Shown: positions 1 to 5,989 of the stretch, piece after piece
How positions within the stretch are numbered: the first letter of the stretch is position 1
Layout of the letters: each line of letters starts with the position of its first letter
Assembly: GCA_023430845.1 (NCBI GenBank)
Contig: JAEYYJ010000437.1
Coordinates: 1 to 8,219, forward strand
Source: Pseudomonadota bacterium
Lineage (GTDB): Bacteria; Pseudomonadota; Alphaproteobacteria; Rhizobiales; Hyphomicrobiaceae
DNA: 8,219 nucleotides
Direction of reading: 5' to 3'
Translations under genes and position numbers: made by a program
The notes under the pieces: generated by a model
Told to the model about the DNA's origin: nothing
The model's database searches: none
The model's input: the letters and a program-made list of their open reading frames with translations, nothing else

Positions 1-93
1 GTCTCGGATCTTTCGCGCGGCGCCAGCGTCGCGGACATCGTGGCGACGGTGGCCGTGACGCTCGCACGCGCGGTGCCGCCACAGCCTGCCTAG
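1..93 (+). CDS. C-terminal end of an unidentified protein (5' end outside window)
   Basis: Frame 1 is open from the window edge to a TAG at 91-93 and encodes 30 residues ending in a Pro/Ala-rich tail (RAVPPQPA). The preceding stretch could be an amphipathic helix (VADIVATVAVTLARAV). This is too little for a family assignment and I do not recognise it. The stop overlaps the stop of the convergent amidohydrolase gene (90-92), which is a usual arrangement for two real converging genes and supports this being a true gene end. It could still be a chance open frame, because only 90 bases are visible. Confidence 0.5.
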   Translation, partial: VSDLSRGASVADIVATVAVTLARAVPPQPA

Positions 94-896
94 CGCTTCC
101 AACCGATCCAGTCGCAGACGGCATCGCCCATCATGAGTTTTTTGTCCGCTTCGGGTATCCATTCGATCTGCTGAAAGTGCGAAACGCACTGCTGCCACGA
201 GCAGGGCATCTTGGTGATGTCCGTGCCCCAGAACAGCCGACGCGGACCGAAGGCGTCGTAAAGCGCGCGATAATGTTTGTGCAGACTGAGAAATGGATAG
301 GCATCGTCGGCATAGAATGGCCCGCCGGTCAGCTTGACGGCGATATTCGGATGCTTCGCGAGCGCGGTCAGCTCCTTCATGCCGGCGAACGCGGCATCGC
401 CGCCCTTGTAAATTCGCTCGGCACCCATGTGATCCACGATGAGCTTCAAGTCAGGATGCTGAGCCGCGATCTCACCGAGGCGCGGCAGCCAGTAGTCGGC
501 GAGCACGGCCACGGGCAGCCCGGCCTTCTCGGCTGCAGGCCAGAGCCAGTCGATCGTACCGTCGAGCGGCCAGCTACGCCGCTCGGGCGAGCTGAAGTAA
601 AAACGCAGACCGAGCATGCCGGGCCGCTGCTTCCACGTCGGAACGAGCGCGCGGCTCTCCGGTTTGTTCAGCGGAAAATTGCCGAGGATGGCAAAGCGTC
701 CCGGATAGGCTTTTACCGCTTCGACAGCGAGCTCATTCGAGTCCGGATCCCACATCGGCGGGTGGAGGATGGCACCATCGATGCCGGCTTCGTCCATGCC
801 ACGAATGGCCTCATCGGCAAGATAGGGCCGTTCGAGATGCAAATGGGTCGGCGTGCCTTTGGCCCAGAGATGTACCTGGGCATCGATGATGGTCAT
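90..896 (-). CDS. Amidohydrolase family 2 (PF04909-type) TIM-barrel hydrolase
   Basis: The product is 268 aa and looks cytoplasmic, with no signal peptide. It has the layout of the amidohydrolase-2 family, which includes 2-pyrone-4,6-dicarboxylate lactonase, L-fuconolactonase and related decarboxylases/hydrolases. It starts on strand 1 with IDAQVHLW (residues 4-11). It then has a helix/strand unit ending ILHPP (43-47), VDHMG (154-158, candidate active-site His156) and the barrel-strand-8 Asp in WGTDIT (Asp226). The C-terminal MMGDAVCDWIGWKR resembles the family's terminal 'GENARRLFGW' motif. The usual HxH on strand 1 is QxH here (Gln7, His9), so one metal ligand is missing; lactonases of this group can work without metal. 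ATG at 896 is preceded by AGGGAG nine bases upstream. The reaction and substrate cannot be assigned; hydrolysis or decarboxylation of a small carboxylate or lactone is the family-level guess. Confidence 0.88.
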   Translation of the reverse strand: MTIIDAQVHLWAKGTPTHLHLERPYLADEAIRGMDEAGIDGAILHPPMWDPDSNELAVEAVKAYPGRFAILGNFPLNKPESRALVPTWKQRPGMLGLRFYFSSPERRSWPLDGTIDWLWPAAEKAGLPVAVLADYWLPRLGEIAAQHPDLKLIVDHMGAERIYKGGDAAFAGMKELTALAKHPNIAVKLTGGPFYADDAYPFLSLHKHYRALYDAFGPRRLFWGTDITKMPCSWQQCVSHFQQIEWIPEADKKLMMGDAVCDWIGWKR

Positions 897-976
897 TCCT
901 TTGGGCTCCCTGCGTGCTTATTCTTGTTCTCGTTCCCTCAAGGTTATCTCCGCAGATGCCGGTTCACAAATGCGAA

Positions 977-1004
977 CGCGCCTGCCGAGGTATCGGCAGG
1001 CGCG
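977..1004 (-). terminator. Perfect 12-bp hairpin downstream of the cytoplasmic PRC-barrel gene
   Basis: CGCGCCTGCCGA at 977-988 pairs perfectly with TCGGCAGGCGCG at 993-1004 around a GGTA loop. It lies 28 bases past the stop of the minus-strand gene ending at 1033. Read on the minus strand, the stem is followed by TTCGCATTTG, a poor U-tract. Termination may therefore be imperfect, or the hairpin may mainly protect the 3' end. It also lies within the 136-bp gap upstream of the amidohydrolase gene. Confidence 0.6.
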
Positions 1005-1032
1005 CTCCAAGCTTAGAAGATGCTACGCGAGA

Positions 1033-1392
1033 TCAGGGATACATCGGCACGCCGTAGTGCTCGTGCGTCCGTGTCTCCCAGTTGCGATCGCCCCAGATGT
1101 CGTCGCTGAATTCGGGAGCATCGCGGAGCTGCTGCTCGGTGATACCGGTGCGATAGCCACCGATGGCCGGATCGTACTTCAGCGCGGCCCAAGGCACCGG
1201 GTAGTGGCTGTGGCCGAGGCCGAGGAAACCGCCAAAGCTCATGACGGCATAGGTCACTTTGCCCGATAGCTTGTCGATCATGAGATGATCGATCTCGCCG
1301 ACCTTCGATTCACCGGCGCCGTAGACGTTCGTGCCTTCGACGTCCTCGCTCGAAATGAGCTGATGATTGGGATGCTGTGTTGCCGAGGCCAT
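1033..1392 (-). CDS. Cytoplasmic PRC-barrel domain protein
   Basis: The product is 119 aa with no signal peptide or membrane segment. The PRC-barrel fold, a small beta-barrel found in RimM, photosynthetic reaction-centre H subunit and many stand-alone alphaproteobacterial proteins, spans about residues 11-75. Visible signatures are LISSEDVEGTNVYG (12-25), KVGEIDHLMIDKLSG (30-44) and SFGGFLGLG (52-60), followed by YPVPWAAL (64-71). The tail is acidic and aromatic (SDDIWGDRNW, 96-105). The frame is open to 1461, but the ATG at 1392 is preceded at the right distance by GAGGAGGA, so I start there. The next minus-strand gene upstream (1506-2012) is a distant paralogue with the same GGFLG(L/I)G turn. 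The function is unknown; stress-related or membrane-associated scaffolding has been proposed for such proteins without firm evidence. Confidence 0.88.
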   Translation of the reverse strand: MASATQHPNHQLISSEDVEGTNVYGAGESKVGEIDHLMIDKLSGKVTYAVMSFGGFLGLGHSHYPVPWAALKYDPAIGGYRTGITEQQLRDAPEFSDDIWGDRNWETRTHEHYGVPMYP

Positions 1393-1397
1393 TTGGT

Positions 1398-1403
1398 CCT
1401 CCT
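1398..1403 (-). promoter_or_regulatory. Shine-Dalgarno AGGAGG deciding the PRC-barrel start
   Basis: AGGAGG on the minus strand lies five bases before the ATG at 1392-1390. It supports this Met over the longer open frame, which reaches 1461 and would run into the hairpin of the upstream gene. Confidence 0.8.
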
Positions 1404-1471
1404 CGTCTGTTCGAGTTGCGGGTTTCATGCAACGCAATAGGGGCAATGCCCCGCATCGCACGCTTTAAACA

Positions 1472-1497
1472 GAAGGGGCGCCGCGTGGCGCCCCTTC
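1472..1497 (-). terminator. Terminator of the exported PRC-barrel gene
   Basis: GAAGGGGCGCC (1472-1482) pairs perfectly over 11 bp with GGCGCCCCTTC (1487-1497) around a GCGT loop. It starts eight bases after the stop of the minus-strand gene ending at 1506 and is followed on that strand by TGTTTAAAG, a short U-rich stretch. Fourteen bases of it (1473-1486) recur exactly at 4718-4731, in the terminator of the aminotransferase gene. Confidence 0.8.
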
Positions 1498-1505
1498 AGT
1501 CCATT

Positions 1506-2012
1506 TTAGCGGGTCGTCCCGCCGCCAGTCCCAGTGGGCTTCGGTGCCTGACGCGCGGCCTTAGCCGGCCTCACGTAGTCGGGCGCCGCCATGAGCTGGT
1601 CCTTGGTGGCGTTGACGGTAAAATACGCCTGGCCATCACTGTGGATCATGCGCTTCACCTGATCCGTCGACATGGAGACTTCCTTCTCGCCAATGCCGAG
1701 GAAGCCGCCGACGCCGACGATGATCGCGGTCACCTGACCGCTATCGTCAACGAGCATGTCGTTCACGTCACCGATCCGCTCGCCGTTCATGTTGTAAACG
1801 CGGCTGCGCATGAAATCGCGAGCGTTCCACGCACCCTTGACCTCTTCGGTCGGCGCCTGCGACTTCATCTGAGTGTCCGGAGCGCGCGCAGGTGGTGTGG
1901 CAGGCTGCGTGGTCGCCGGAGGCGTCGTGGTGGGCGGAGCCGTGGTCGTCTGCGCAATGGCCGTCGACGACATCATGGCTGCGGCAAAAGCCGCAAGAAC
2001 TGAGGCTCTCAT
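1506..2012 (-). CDS. Exported PRC-barrel domain protein with Thr/Pro-rich linker
   Basis: The product is 168 aa. Residues 1-20 form a typical Sec signal peptide: Arg2, then a hydrophobic Ala-rich core, then AIA (18-20) before Gln21. A low-complexity Thr/Pro/Ala linker follows (about 21-45) and then the PRC-barrel at about 62-147. Its signatures are WNARDFMRSRVYNMNGERIG (62-81), DVNDMLVDDSGQV (82-94), GVGGFLGIGEKEV (100-112) and YFTVNATKDQL (130-140). The C-terminus is basic then Gly/Thr-rich. The linker suggests a barrel held away from the membrane or cell wall in the periplasm. The frame is open to 2099, but ATG 2012 follows GAGGAG by eight bases and begins the signal peptide. It shares the GGFLG(L/I)G turn with the cytoplasmic protein encoded at 1033-1392. 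The two are probably transcribed separately, since a terminator separates them. The function is unknown. Confidence 0.88.
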   Translation of the reverse strand: MRASVLAAFAAAMMSSTAIAQTTTAPPTTTPPATTQPATPPARAPDTQMKSQAPTEEVKGAWNARDFMRSRVYNMNGERIGDVNDMLVDDSGQVTAIIVGVGGFLGIGEKEVSMSTDQVKRMIHSDGQAYFTVNATKDQLMAAPDYVRPAKAARQAPKPTGTGGGTTR

Positions 2013-2020
2013 CGGTACTG

Positions 2021-2026
2021 CTCCTC
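2021..2026 (-). promoter_or_regulatory. Shine-Dalgarno GAGGAG deciding the exported PRC-barrel start
   Basis: GAGGAG lies eight bases before the ATG at 2012-2010, exactly where the signal peptide begins. The 29 extra in-frame codons upstream carry no signal-like sequence. Confidence 0.75.
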
Positions 2027-2142
2027 GAAAGTTCGTGATGGGATGAAAACGATCGAGAAGAGCGATAGTTCCGGGCGGAAGCCCGAGGAAACGTGGCAAA
2101 ATTCTGCTGAATCAAGCGCGGTTCAGCGTTCCCAGGAGGTGT

Positions 2143-2184
2143 GCGCAGCAACGTGATTTCGTCGCTGCGCCGCACTAATTTTTT
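2143..2184. terminator. Hairpin with flanking T6/A6 tract between two minus-strand genes
   Basis: GCGCAGCAACG (2143-2153) pairs with CGTCGCTGCGC (2160-2170), 11 bp with one mismatch and a six-base loop. On the plus strand it is followed after eight bases by TTTTTT (2179-2184), which looks like an intrinsic terminator, yet no plus-strand gene ends here. On the minus strand it lies 37 bases beyond the stop of the Ldh2-type gene (2207), with the A-tract before the stem and no U-tract after it. It may still end that transcript, or block antisense transcription into it. Direction is undecided. Confidence 0.4.
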
Positions 2185-2206
2185 CGATTCACGTGTTCAA
2201 CATGAG

Positions 2207-3253
2207 CTACGCCACCAGCCCTTCCTTCCCGTACTTCGCGGCGAGGTCGCCGAAGGTCTTCCACGTCTTGGCATCGACTTCGACGCCATTCTTGAGGCGC
2301 TCCTGCTCGCGGCGGAACTCGACCTCGCCGGGATACATGACCTCGCTGTAGCCTTCGGCAGGCGGCGTCGCTTTCAGGTAGCGCGCGAAATCCGCGACCT
2401 CGGCCTTGAACTGCGCGAGCGGACGGAACGCTTCGACCTTGAACATCGCGAGGAAGCAGCCGTCATTGTGCCGCCCCGTCGGATCGACGCCGAAGCCGAG
2501 ACCAGGCAACACAGCGGAGAGGATTTCTACGACGGCTGAAAGTCCCGAACCCTTGAAACCCTCTGCGCCGCCGAGCGGCAGCAGCACGCCGCCCTTGTCG
2601 TAGTCGAAAGGATCGGTGGTCGGCTTGCCTTCCTTGTTGACGATCCAGCCTTCCGGAATTTTTGTGCCCTTGGCCTGAGCGAGCTTGATTTTGCCGACAG
2701 CCACGCCGGACGTCGCCATGTCGAGCACGAACGGTCCTTCCAGATCCGAGGGAATGGCAATCGAGATCGGATTCGTGCCGAGGCGCGCCTCGCGACCGCC
2801 GAACGGCGCGACTGCCTTGGGGCTGCGGCCGCTATCAGCTGTCATGATTGCGATGTATCCTTCACGCGCCGCCATGAGCGGATAGGCGCCGAGACGACCG
2901 ACGTGGCTCTGACGCAGAATCGTCGCAGCGGCGACGTTCGATTTGTTCGCCTTCTCCATGGTGATCTTCGCAGCGCGCTCCGCAACGACGAAGCCAAAAC
3001 CCCAGTTGCCGTCGATGACGGTGGTGGTCGCCGTTTCTTGCTTGATCTCGAAGGGAGCGCCCGGAACGATATGCCCCTTGCCCATGCGATCGATGTAGGT
3101 CGGGATGGCGATGACGCCGTGGCTGTCGTGGCCGGCGAGATTCGCGGCGACGCAGCCCTTCGCCACCGTGTCTCCCTCTTCCTTCGATGCACCGGCGCAC
3201 TGCAGCAGGGTACTGGCGATGACAGTCAGGCGATCGGCTGGGATCACGGGCAT
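2207..3253 (-). CDS. Ldh2/MDH2/YiaK family NAD(P)-dependent oxidoreductase
   Basis: The product is 348 aa, the usual length for PF02615. This family includes malate/L-lactate and L-sulfolactate dehydrogenases, ureidoglycolate dehydrogenase (AllD), 2,3-diketo-L-gulonate reductase (YiaK) and piperideine/pyrroline-2-carboxylate reductase (DpkA). All interconvert a 2-hydroxy (or imino) acid and its oxo (or reduced) form with NAD(P)H in the cytoplasm. Signatures are AANLAGHDSHGV (36-47, with candidate catalytic His45 in DSHG), the SHVGRLGAYPLMAAREGYIA region, the cofactor-site LGTNPISIAIP, and KGSGLSAVVEILSAVLPG near the C-terminus. ATG 3253 follows AAGAGGA by seven bases; the frame stays open far upstream, but that part is antisense to the aminotransferase gene. 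It is divergent from that gene. Their pairing suggests a linked substrate such as an amino acid-derived 2-oxo or imino acid. The specific substrate is not predictable. Confidence 0.92.
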   Translation of the reverse strand: MPVIPADRLTVIASTLLQCAGASKEEGDTVAKGCVAANLAGHDSHGVIAIPTYIDRMGKGHIVPGAPFEIKQETATTTVIDGNWGFGFVVAERAAKITMEKANKSNVAAATILRQSHVGRLGAYPLMAAREGYIAIMTADSGRSPKAVAPFGGREARLGTNPISIAIPSDLEGPFVLDMATSGVAVGKIKLAQAKGTKIPEGWIVNKEGKPTTDPFDYDKGGVLLPLGGAEGFKGSGLSAVVEILSAVLPGLGFGVDPTGRHNDGCFLAMFKVEAFRPLAQFKAEVADFARYLKATPPAEGYSEVMYPGEVEFRREQERLKNGVEVDAKTWKTFGDLAAKYGKEGLVA

Positions 3254-3260
3254 GGGCGTT

Positions 3261-3267
3261 TCCTCTT
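3261..3267 (-). promoter_or_regulatory. Shine-Dalgarno AAGAGGA of the Ldh2-type gene
   Basis: AAGAGGA on the minus strand ends seven bases before ATG 3253. It fixes the start within a frame that is open for another 1.4 kb upstream. Confidence 0.7.
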
Positions 3268-3398
3268 GTTGAATGGTGGCGCGTCCCGGCGCACGGGCGA
3301 CGGCACGGCCCCCATGCGCAATCGGCAGCTTCAATTGCGTGTGCGCCCAGTCTAAGCTTGCCACAAAGATGCTGTCACCTGTCCAGACATGAACATGC

Positions 3399-3402
3399 GG
3401 AG
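3399..3402 (+). promoter_or_regulatory. GGAG favouring the internal start of the aminotransferase
   Basis: GGAG lies seven bases before ATG 3410. The earlier ATGs at 3389 and 3395 have no purine-rich motif at a suitable distance, so the shorter protein is preferred. Confidence 0.5.
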
Positions 3403-3409
3403 CCCCGAG

Positions 3410-4705
3410 ATGAGCCAAATGCAACGCAGTGCCGACGAGTTGGAGCTTGCCGATCGCGCACGGAAGGTCCTGCCGGCCGGCACGTTCGGCAATACGGCCC
3501 TCGACATCGTCATCGCGCGCGGCAAGGGCGGACACGTCTGGGATCTCTCGGGCAACGAGTACATCGACTATCTGCTCGGCTCCGGCCCCATGCTGGTCGG
3601 GCATTGCCATCCGAAGGTCGAAGCCGCCGTGCTCGAGCAGGTGCCGCTCGGGACAACGTTCTTCGTCAACAATGCGCAGGGCATCAAGCTCGCCGAGGAA
3701 ATCGTCGCGGCCGTCCCCTGTGCTGAGCAGGTGCGTTTCGTTTCGACGGGCTCGGAGGCCGATCTCTACGCCATGCGCGTTGCGCGCGCCTACAAGCGCC
3801 GCGACAAGATCCTGAAGTTCGAGGGCGGCTATCACGGCATGAGCGACTACGGGCTCATGAGCCTCGCGCCAAAGCGCCTGTCGAACTTCCCTGCCGCAGT
3901 GCCGGACTCGGCAGGTATTCCCAAATCCATCCGCGAGGAAATGATCGTTGCGCCGTTCAACGATCTCGCCGCCGTCGAAAGCCTCGTCTCGCAACACGGC
4001 AAGGAGATCGCGGCGATCATCGTCGAGCCGTTCCAGCGGCTCATTCCGCCGAGGCCCGGCTTTCTCGAGGGCCTGCGCAAGATCACCGAGGAGAACGGCA
4101 TCGTGCTGATCTTCGACGAGGTGGTGACGGGCTTCCGCTTTGCGTATGGCGGCGCCCAGGCCTACTACGGCGTGACGCCCGACCTCGCGACGTTCGGCAA
4201 GGTGATCGGCGGTGGTTTCCCGCTCGCAGCGATCGCCGGCAAGACGGAGATCATGCGCCACTTCGACAAGACGGCCGTCGGCGATGAGGACTTCACCGTG
4301 CAGATCGGCACGCTGTCGGGCAATCCCGTAGCGTCGGCCGCCGGCATCGCGACGATGGAGATCCTCAAGCAGCCCGGCACTTATGACAAGCTCTTCGCGA
4401 GCGGGCGCGCGCTCATGGATGGCATTTCGGAGCGCATCAAGGCGGCGAAGCTCCCCGCGCAGGTGATCGGAGAGCCGCCGCTGTTCGACGTGATCTTTGC
4501 GGAGGGTGACATTCGCGACTACCGCGGCACGCTCAAAAGCGATGCGAAGATGATGGCGAGCGTCAATCGCTCGCTGCTCGCGTCCGGCATCCTCAAGGGC
4601 GAGAGCAAGTACTACCTCTCGCTCGCCCACACGGAAGCCGACATTACCAAGACGCTCGACGCCTGGGACGAGGCGATTCGCGCGCTTAAATCATCGAAAG
4701 CGTAG
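3410..4705 (+). CDS. Class III PLP aminotransferase, glutamate-1-semialdehyde aminomutase-like (probably not HemL)
   Basis: The product is 431 aa from ATG 3410, or 438 aa from ATG 3389; numbers below use the longer form. It is a cytoplasmic PLP enzyme of fold type I. Visible are DLSGNEYIDYLLGSGPMLVGHCHP (start at 52), the phosphate-binding STGSEAD (119-125), GGYHG (146-150) whose Tyr148 stacks on PLP, EPF (213-215, usually EPV), and DEVVTGFR with Asp243 at the pyridine nitrogen. FGKVIGGGFPL carries the Schiff-base Lys271, and GTLSGNP (307-313) follows. The closest named family is glutamate-1-semialdehyde 2,1-aminomutase. Alphaproteobacteria normally make 5-aminolevulinate with ALA synthase, so such proteins usually have another role, as an aminomutase or as an omega/beta-amino acid or aspartate-type transaminase. 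It is divergent from the Ldh2-type gene and followed by its own terminator, so it is probably monocistronic. The fold is certain and the substrate is not. Confidence 0.92.
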   Translation: MSQMQRSADELELADRARKVLPAGTFGNTALDIVIARGKGGHVWDLSGNEYIDYLLGSGPMLVGHCHPKVEAAVLEQVPLGTTFFVNNAQGIKLAEEIVAAVPCAEQVRFVSTGSEADLYAMRVARAYKRRDKILKFEGGYHGMSDYGLMSLAPKRLSNFPAAVPDSAGIPKSIREEMIVAPFNDLAAVESLVSQHGKEIAAIIVEPFQRLIPPRPGFLEGLRKITEENGIVLIFDEVVTGFRFAYGGAQAYYGVTPDLATFGKVIGGGFPLAAIAGKTEIMRHFDKTAVGDEDFTVQIGTLSGNPVASAAGIATMEILKQPGTYDKLFASGRALMDGISERIKAAKLPAQVIGEPPLFDVIFAEGDIRDYRGTLKSDAKMMASVNRSLLASGILKGESKYYLSLAHTEADITKTLDAWDEAIRALKSSKA

Positions 4706-4718
4706 TAGCCCGACTAAA

Positions 4719-4755
4719 AGGGGCGCCGCGTTGTAAAGGCGCCCCTCCAAGTTTT
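4719..4755 (+). terminator. Intrinsic terminator of the aminotransferase gene
   Basis: AGGGGCGCC (4719-4727) pairs with GGCGCCCCT (4738-4746) over 9 bp with a ten-base loop. Nine bases later comes TTTT (4752-4755). It begins 13 bases after the TAG at 4703-4705. The left arm and loop start match the terminator at 1472-1497. Confidence 0.8.
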
Positions 4756-4902
4756 CCCGCTTTCTCCCCAGGACACACAGCGGTCTCGAGGGCGCCTTGC
4801 TGCCGTCGCGCTAGGCTCCTACCGTTGACGAGACGCACTGAGTCGCTGCGAGGGCATTGCAGCAGCGTATGTGCGGATCGGGTCCAATGGTGGGGTAAGA
4901 AT
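4747..4902 (+). promoter_or_regulatory. Upstream region of gapR
   Basis: This is non-coding sequence between the aminotransferase terminator and gapR. It must hold the gapR promoter. TTGACG at 4825-4830 is a good -35 match, but no convincing -10 lies 16-18 bases on. A GANTC (CcrM-type methylation) site, GAGTC, sits at 4840-4844. The frame is open from 4825 into gapR, but those 26 codons do not resemble the family. Confidence 0.35.
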
Positions 4903-5187
4903 ATGACGTCGCTTCAAGCATCCGCGCAGGCGCAGTTGCGCCAGCTCATCGAGCAGCTCGAGCGCCTCGAGGAAGAGAAGAAGGCGCTGGCCAGTGACAT
5001 CCGCGACAAGTTCGCCGAAGCGAAGGCCATGGGCTTCGATCCGAAGATCATGAAGCAGGTGCTGCGAATCAGGAAGCAGCCCAAGGACGATCGCGACGAG
5101 GAAGAAGCGATCCTCGACGTTTACCTGCACGCGCTCGGGATGCTCGATACGCTCCCAGACTCGCCGATCATGGAAGCGGCGGAGTAA
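4903..5187 (+). CDS. gapR: GapR/DUF2312 family nucleoid-associated DNA-binding protein
   Basis: The product is 94 aa, close to the 89 aa of Caulobacter GapR. GapR is a small dimeric or tetrameric protein that clamps overtwisted, AT-rich DNA ahead of replication and transcription and stimulates gyrase and topoisomerase IV. Residues 8-40 form a long charged helix (QLIEQLERLEEEKKALASDI) typical of its coiled-coil arm. Then come AEAKAMGFDPKIMKQVLRIR (38-57), nearly the family consensus, and the helix EEEAILDVYLHALGM (66-80). The C-terminal tail of about 14 residues is slightly longer than in Caulobacter. ATG 4903 is chosen because homology begins there and GGGG lies about seven bases upstream. 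It is monocistronic here and convergent, with a 6-bp gap, on the peptidoglycan-binding protein gene. Family membership is secure; whether this is the only copy in the genome is not visible. Confidence 0.93.
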   Translation: MTSLQASAQAQLRQLIEQLERLEEEKKALASDIRDKFAEAKAMGFDPKIMKQVLRIRKQPKDDRDEEEAILDVYLHALGMLDTLPDSPIMEAAE

Positions 5188-5193
5188 GGCTGC

Positions 5194-5958
5194 TCACTGT
5201 CCCGCGGCAACGCGGGCGCGGCTCTGCTGGATGCGCGCCACGAGCGGCGCCGAAATACGGCCTGTCGGCGCGAGCTGATGGGCCGTTTCAAATGTGCGGA
5301 TCGCCGCTGTCGTTGCTGCATCGGGGACGCCCGTCGGCTGCCCCCTGAGGTGCCCCGTCGCGATCAGGTGCTGTTGGATCGATGTGACGAGGCCACGCGC
5401 TGCCTCCGTCGGATTTTGCCAGCGCGCGCCGCCCGCAACGCGCCGCCCGGGTGCGCGAAGCGCCGCGAGCAGCGTATCACTGGCTTCAGCGGTGGCAGGC
5501 AACCCATGATCGTGCTCGAACGCGAGGATGGCCGCCCGCGTGATCGGGCCGGCATCACCGTCCGCAACGCCAGGCTGATAGCCGCGCGCCGCAAGCGCAC
5601 CTTGCACCTCACGCACCAGCACAGCGGGAGCGGCCGTGGGGAGTGGGGGCACCAGCGTCGCCTCCGCGCTCGCCGGCCGTTCGGCTGAGCCTGACGGAGC
5701 GGGATTTGACGACGCTTGATGGGCAGCAGCCTCGCTCTGCTCGATAAGATCGGCGAGCGACAGTGTCATGGGGCCGGGCGAACGGCGCGTCTCCGCCGCC
5801 GACTTCTCCTTCGGCAGCGGCACGTGCACGCCGACCGGAATGGCCGTCCTGCGGCGGTCACGCGGCGAGTCCTGCATATAGGCGACATTCCATACGACGC
5901 CACCGGCAAGCACGACGATCAATGCGCCGGCGATCCGTGCATCACGAGGGCTGGTCAT
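5194..5958 (-). CDS. Single-pass membrane protein with two peptidoglycan-binding-type repeats
   Basis: The product is 254 aa. A short cytoplasmic start (residues 1-8) leads into one transmembrane segment, IAGALIVVLAGGVVWNVAYM (9-28). The next part is a basic then Ala/Pro/Ser-rich periplasmic linker to about 110. It ends in two PG_binding_1 (PF01471-like) three-helix units. The first (about 114-167) is canonical: VQGALAARGYQPGVADGDAG, then TRAAILAFEHDHGLP. The second (about 190-243) is more divergent: IQQHLIATGHL, then TTAAIRTFETAHQLAPTGRI. There is no hydrolase or transpeptidase domain, so it is probably a wall-binding anchor or sensor partner rather than an enzyme. ATG 5958 has GGAG nine bases upstream; the open frame extends to 6075 but overlaps the kinase. 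It lies 31 bases downstream of the histidine kinase gene on the same strand, so the two probably form an operon. No terminator is seen before the convergent gapR. Confidence 0.85.
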   Translation of the reverse strand: MTSPRDARIAGALIVVLAGGVVWNVAYMQDSPRDRRRTAIPVGVHVPLPKEKSAAETRRSPGPMTLSLADLIEQSEAAAHQASSNPAPSGSAERPASAEATLVPPLPTAAPAVLVREVQGALAARGYQPGVADGDAGPITRAAILAFEHDHGLPATAEASDTLLAALRAPGRRVAGGARWQNPTEAARGLVTSIQQHLIATGHLRGQPTGVPDAATTAAIRTFETAHQLAPTGRISAPLVARIQQSRARVAAGQ

Positions 5959-5989
5959 GGTACGCAACTCCACTTCGATAGAATGAGCT

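Larger units (their letters stand above)
3254..3409. promoter_or_regulatory. Shared divergent promoter region
   Basis: This is the only space between the divergent dehydrogenase and aminotransferase genes, so both promoters should lie here. The half nearer the aminotransferase is less GC-rich and holds TTCAAT (3332-3337) and TCTAAG (3353-3358). As a -35/-10 pair these are weak, with a 15-base spacer. No clear operator palindrome was found. The layout favours coordinate control, but no regulator gene is visible in the window. Confidence 0.4.

Noticed and set aside
177..1016. 279-codon plus-strand open frame
   Set aside because: It is the shadow of the amidohydrolase gene and shows no recognisable motif.
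2141..2539. Plus-strand open frame starting with GTG just after AGGAGG (2134-2139)
   Set aside because: The ribosome-like motif is striking, but it abuts the GTG with too little spacing. The frame then runs antisense through the Ldh2-type gene with no known domain.
3254..4630. In-frame upstream extension of the dehydrogenase frame (459 more codons on the minus strand)
   Set aside because: It is antisense to a clear class III aminotransferase and crosses the divergent promoter. Its Arg/Ala/His-rich composition is typical of the complement of GC-rich coding sequence, and ATG 3253 has a ribosome site.
3410..4705. hemL assignment for the PLP enzyme
   Set aside because: The motifs are of the wider aminomutase-like family, and the inferred lineage makes 5-aminolevulinate by another route, so the symbol is withheld.
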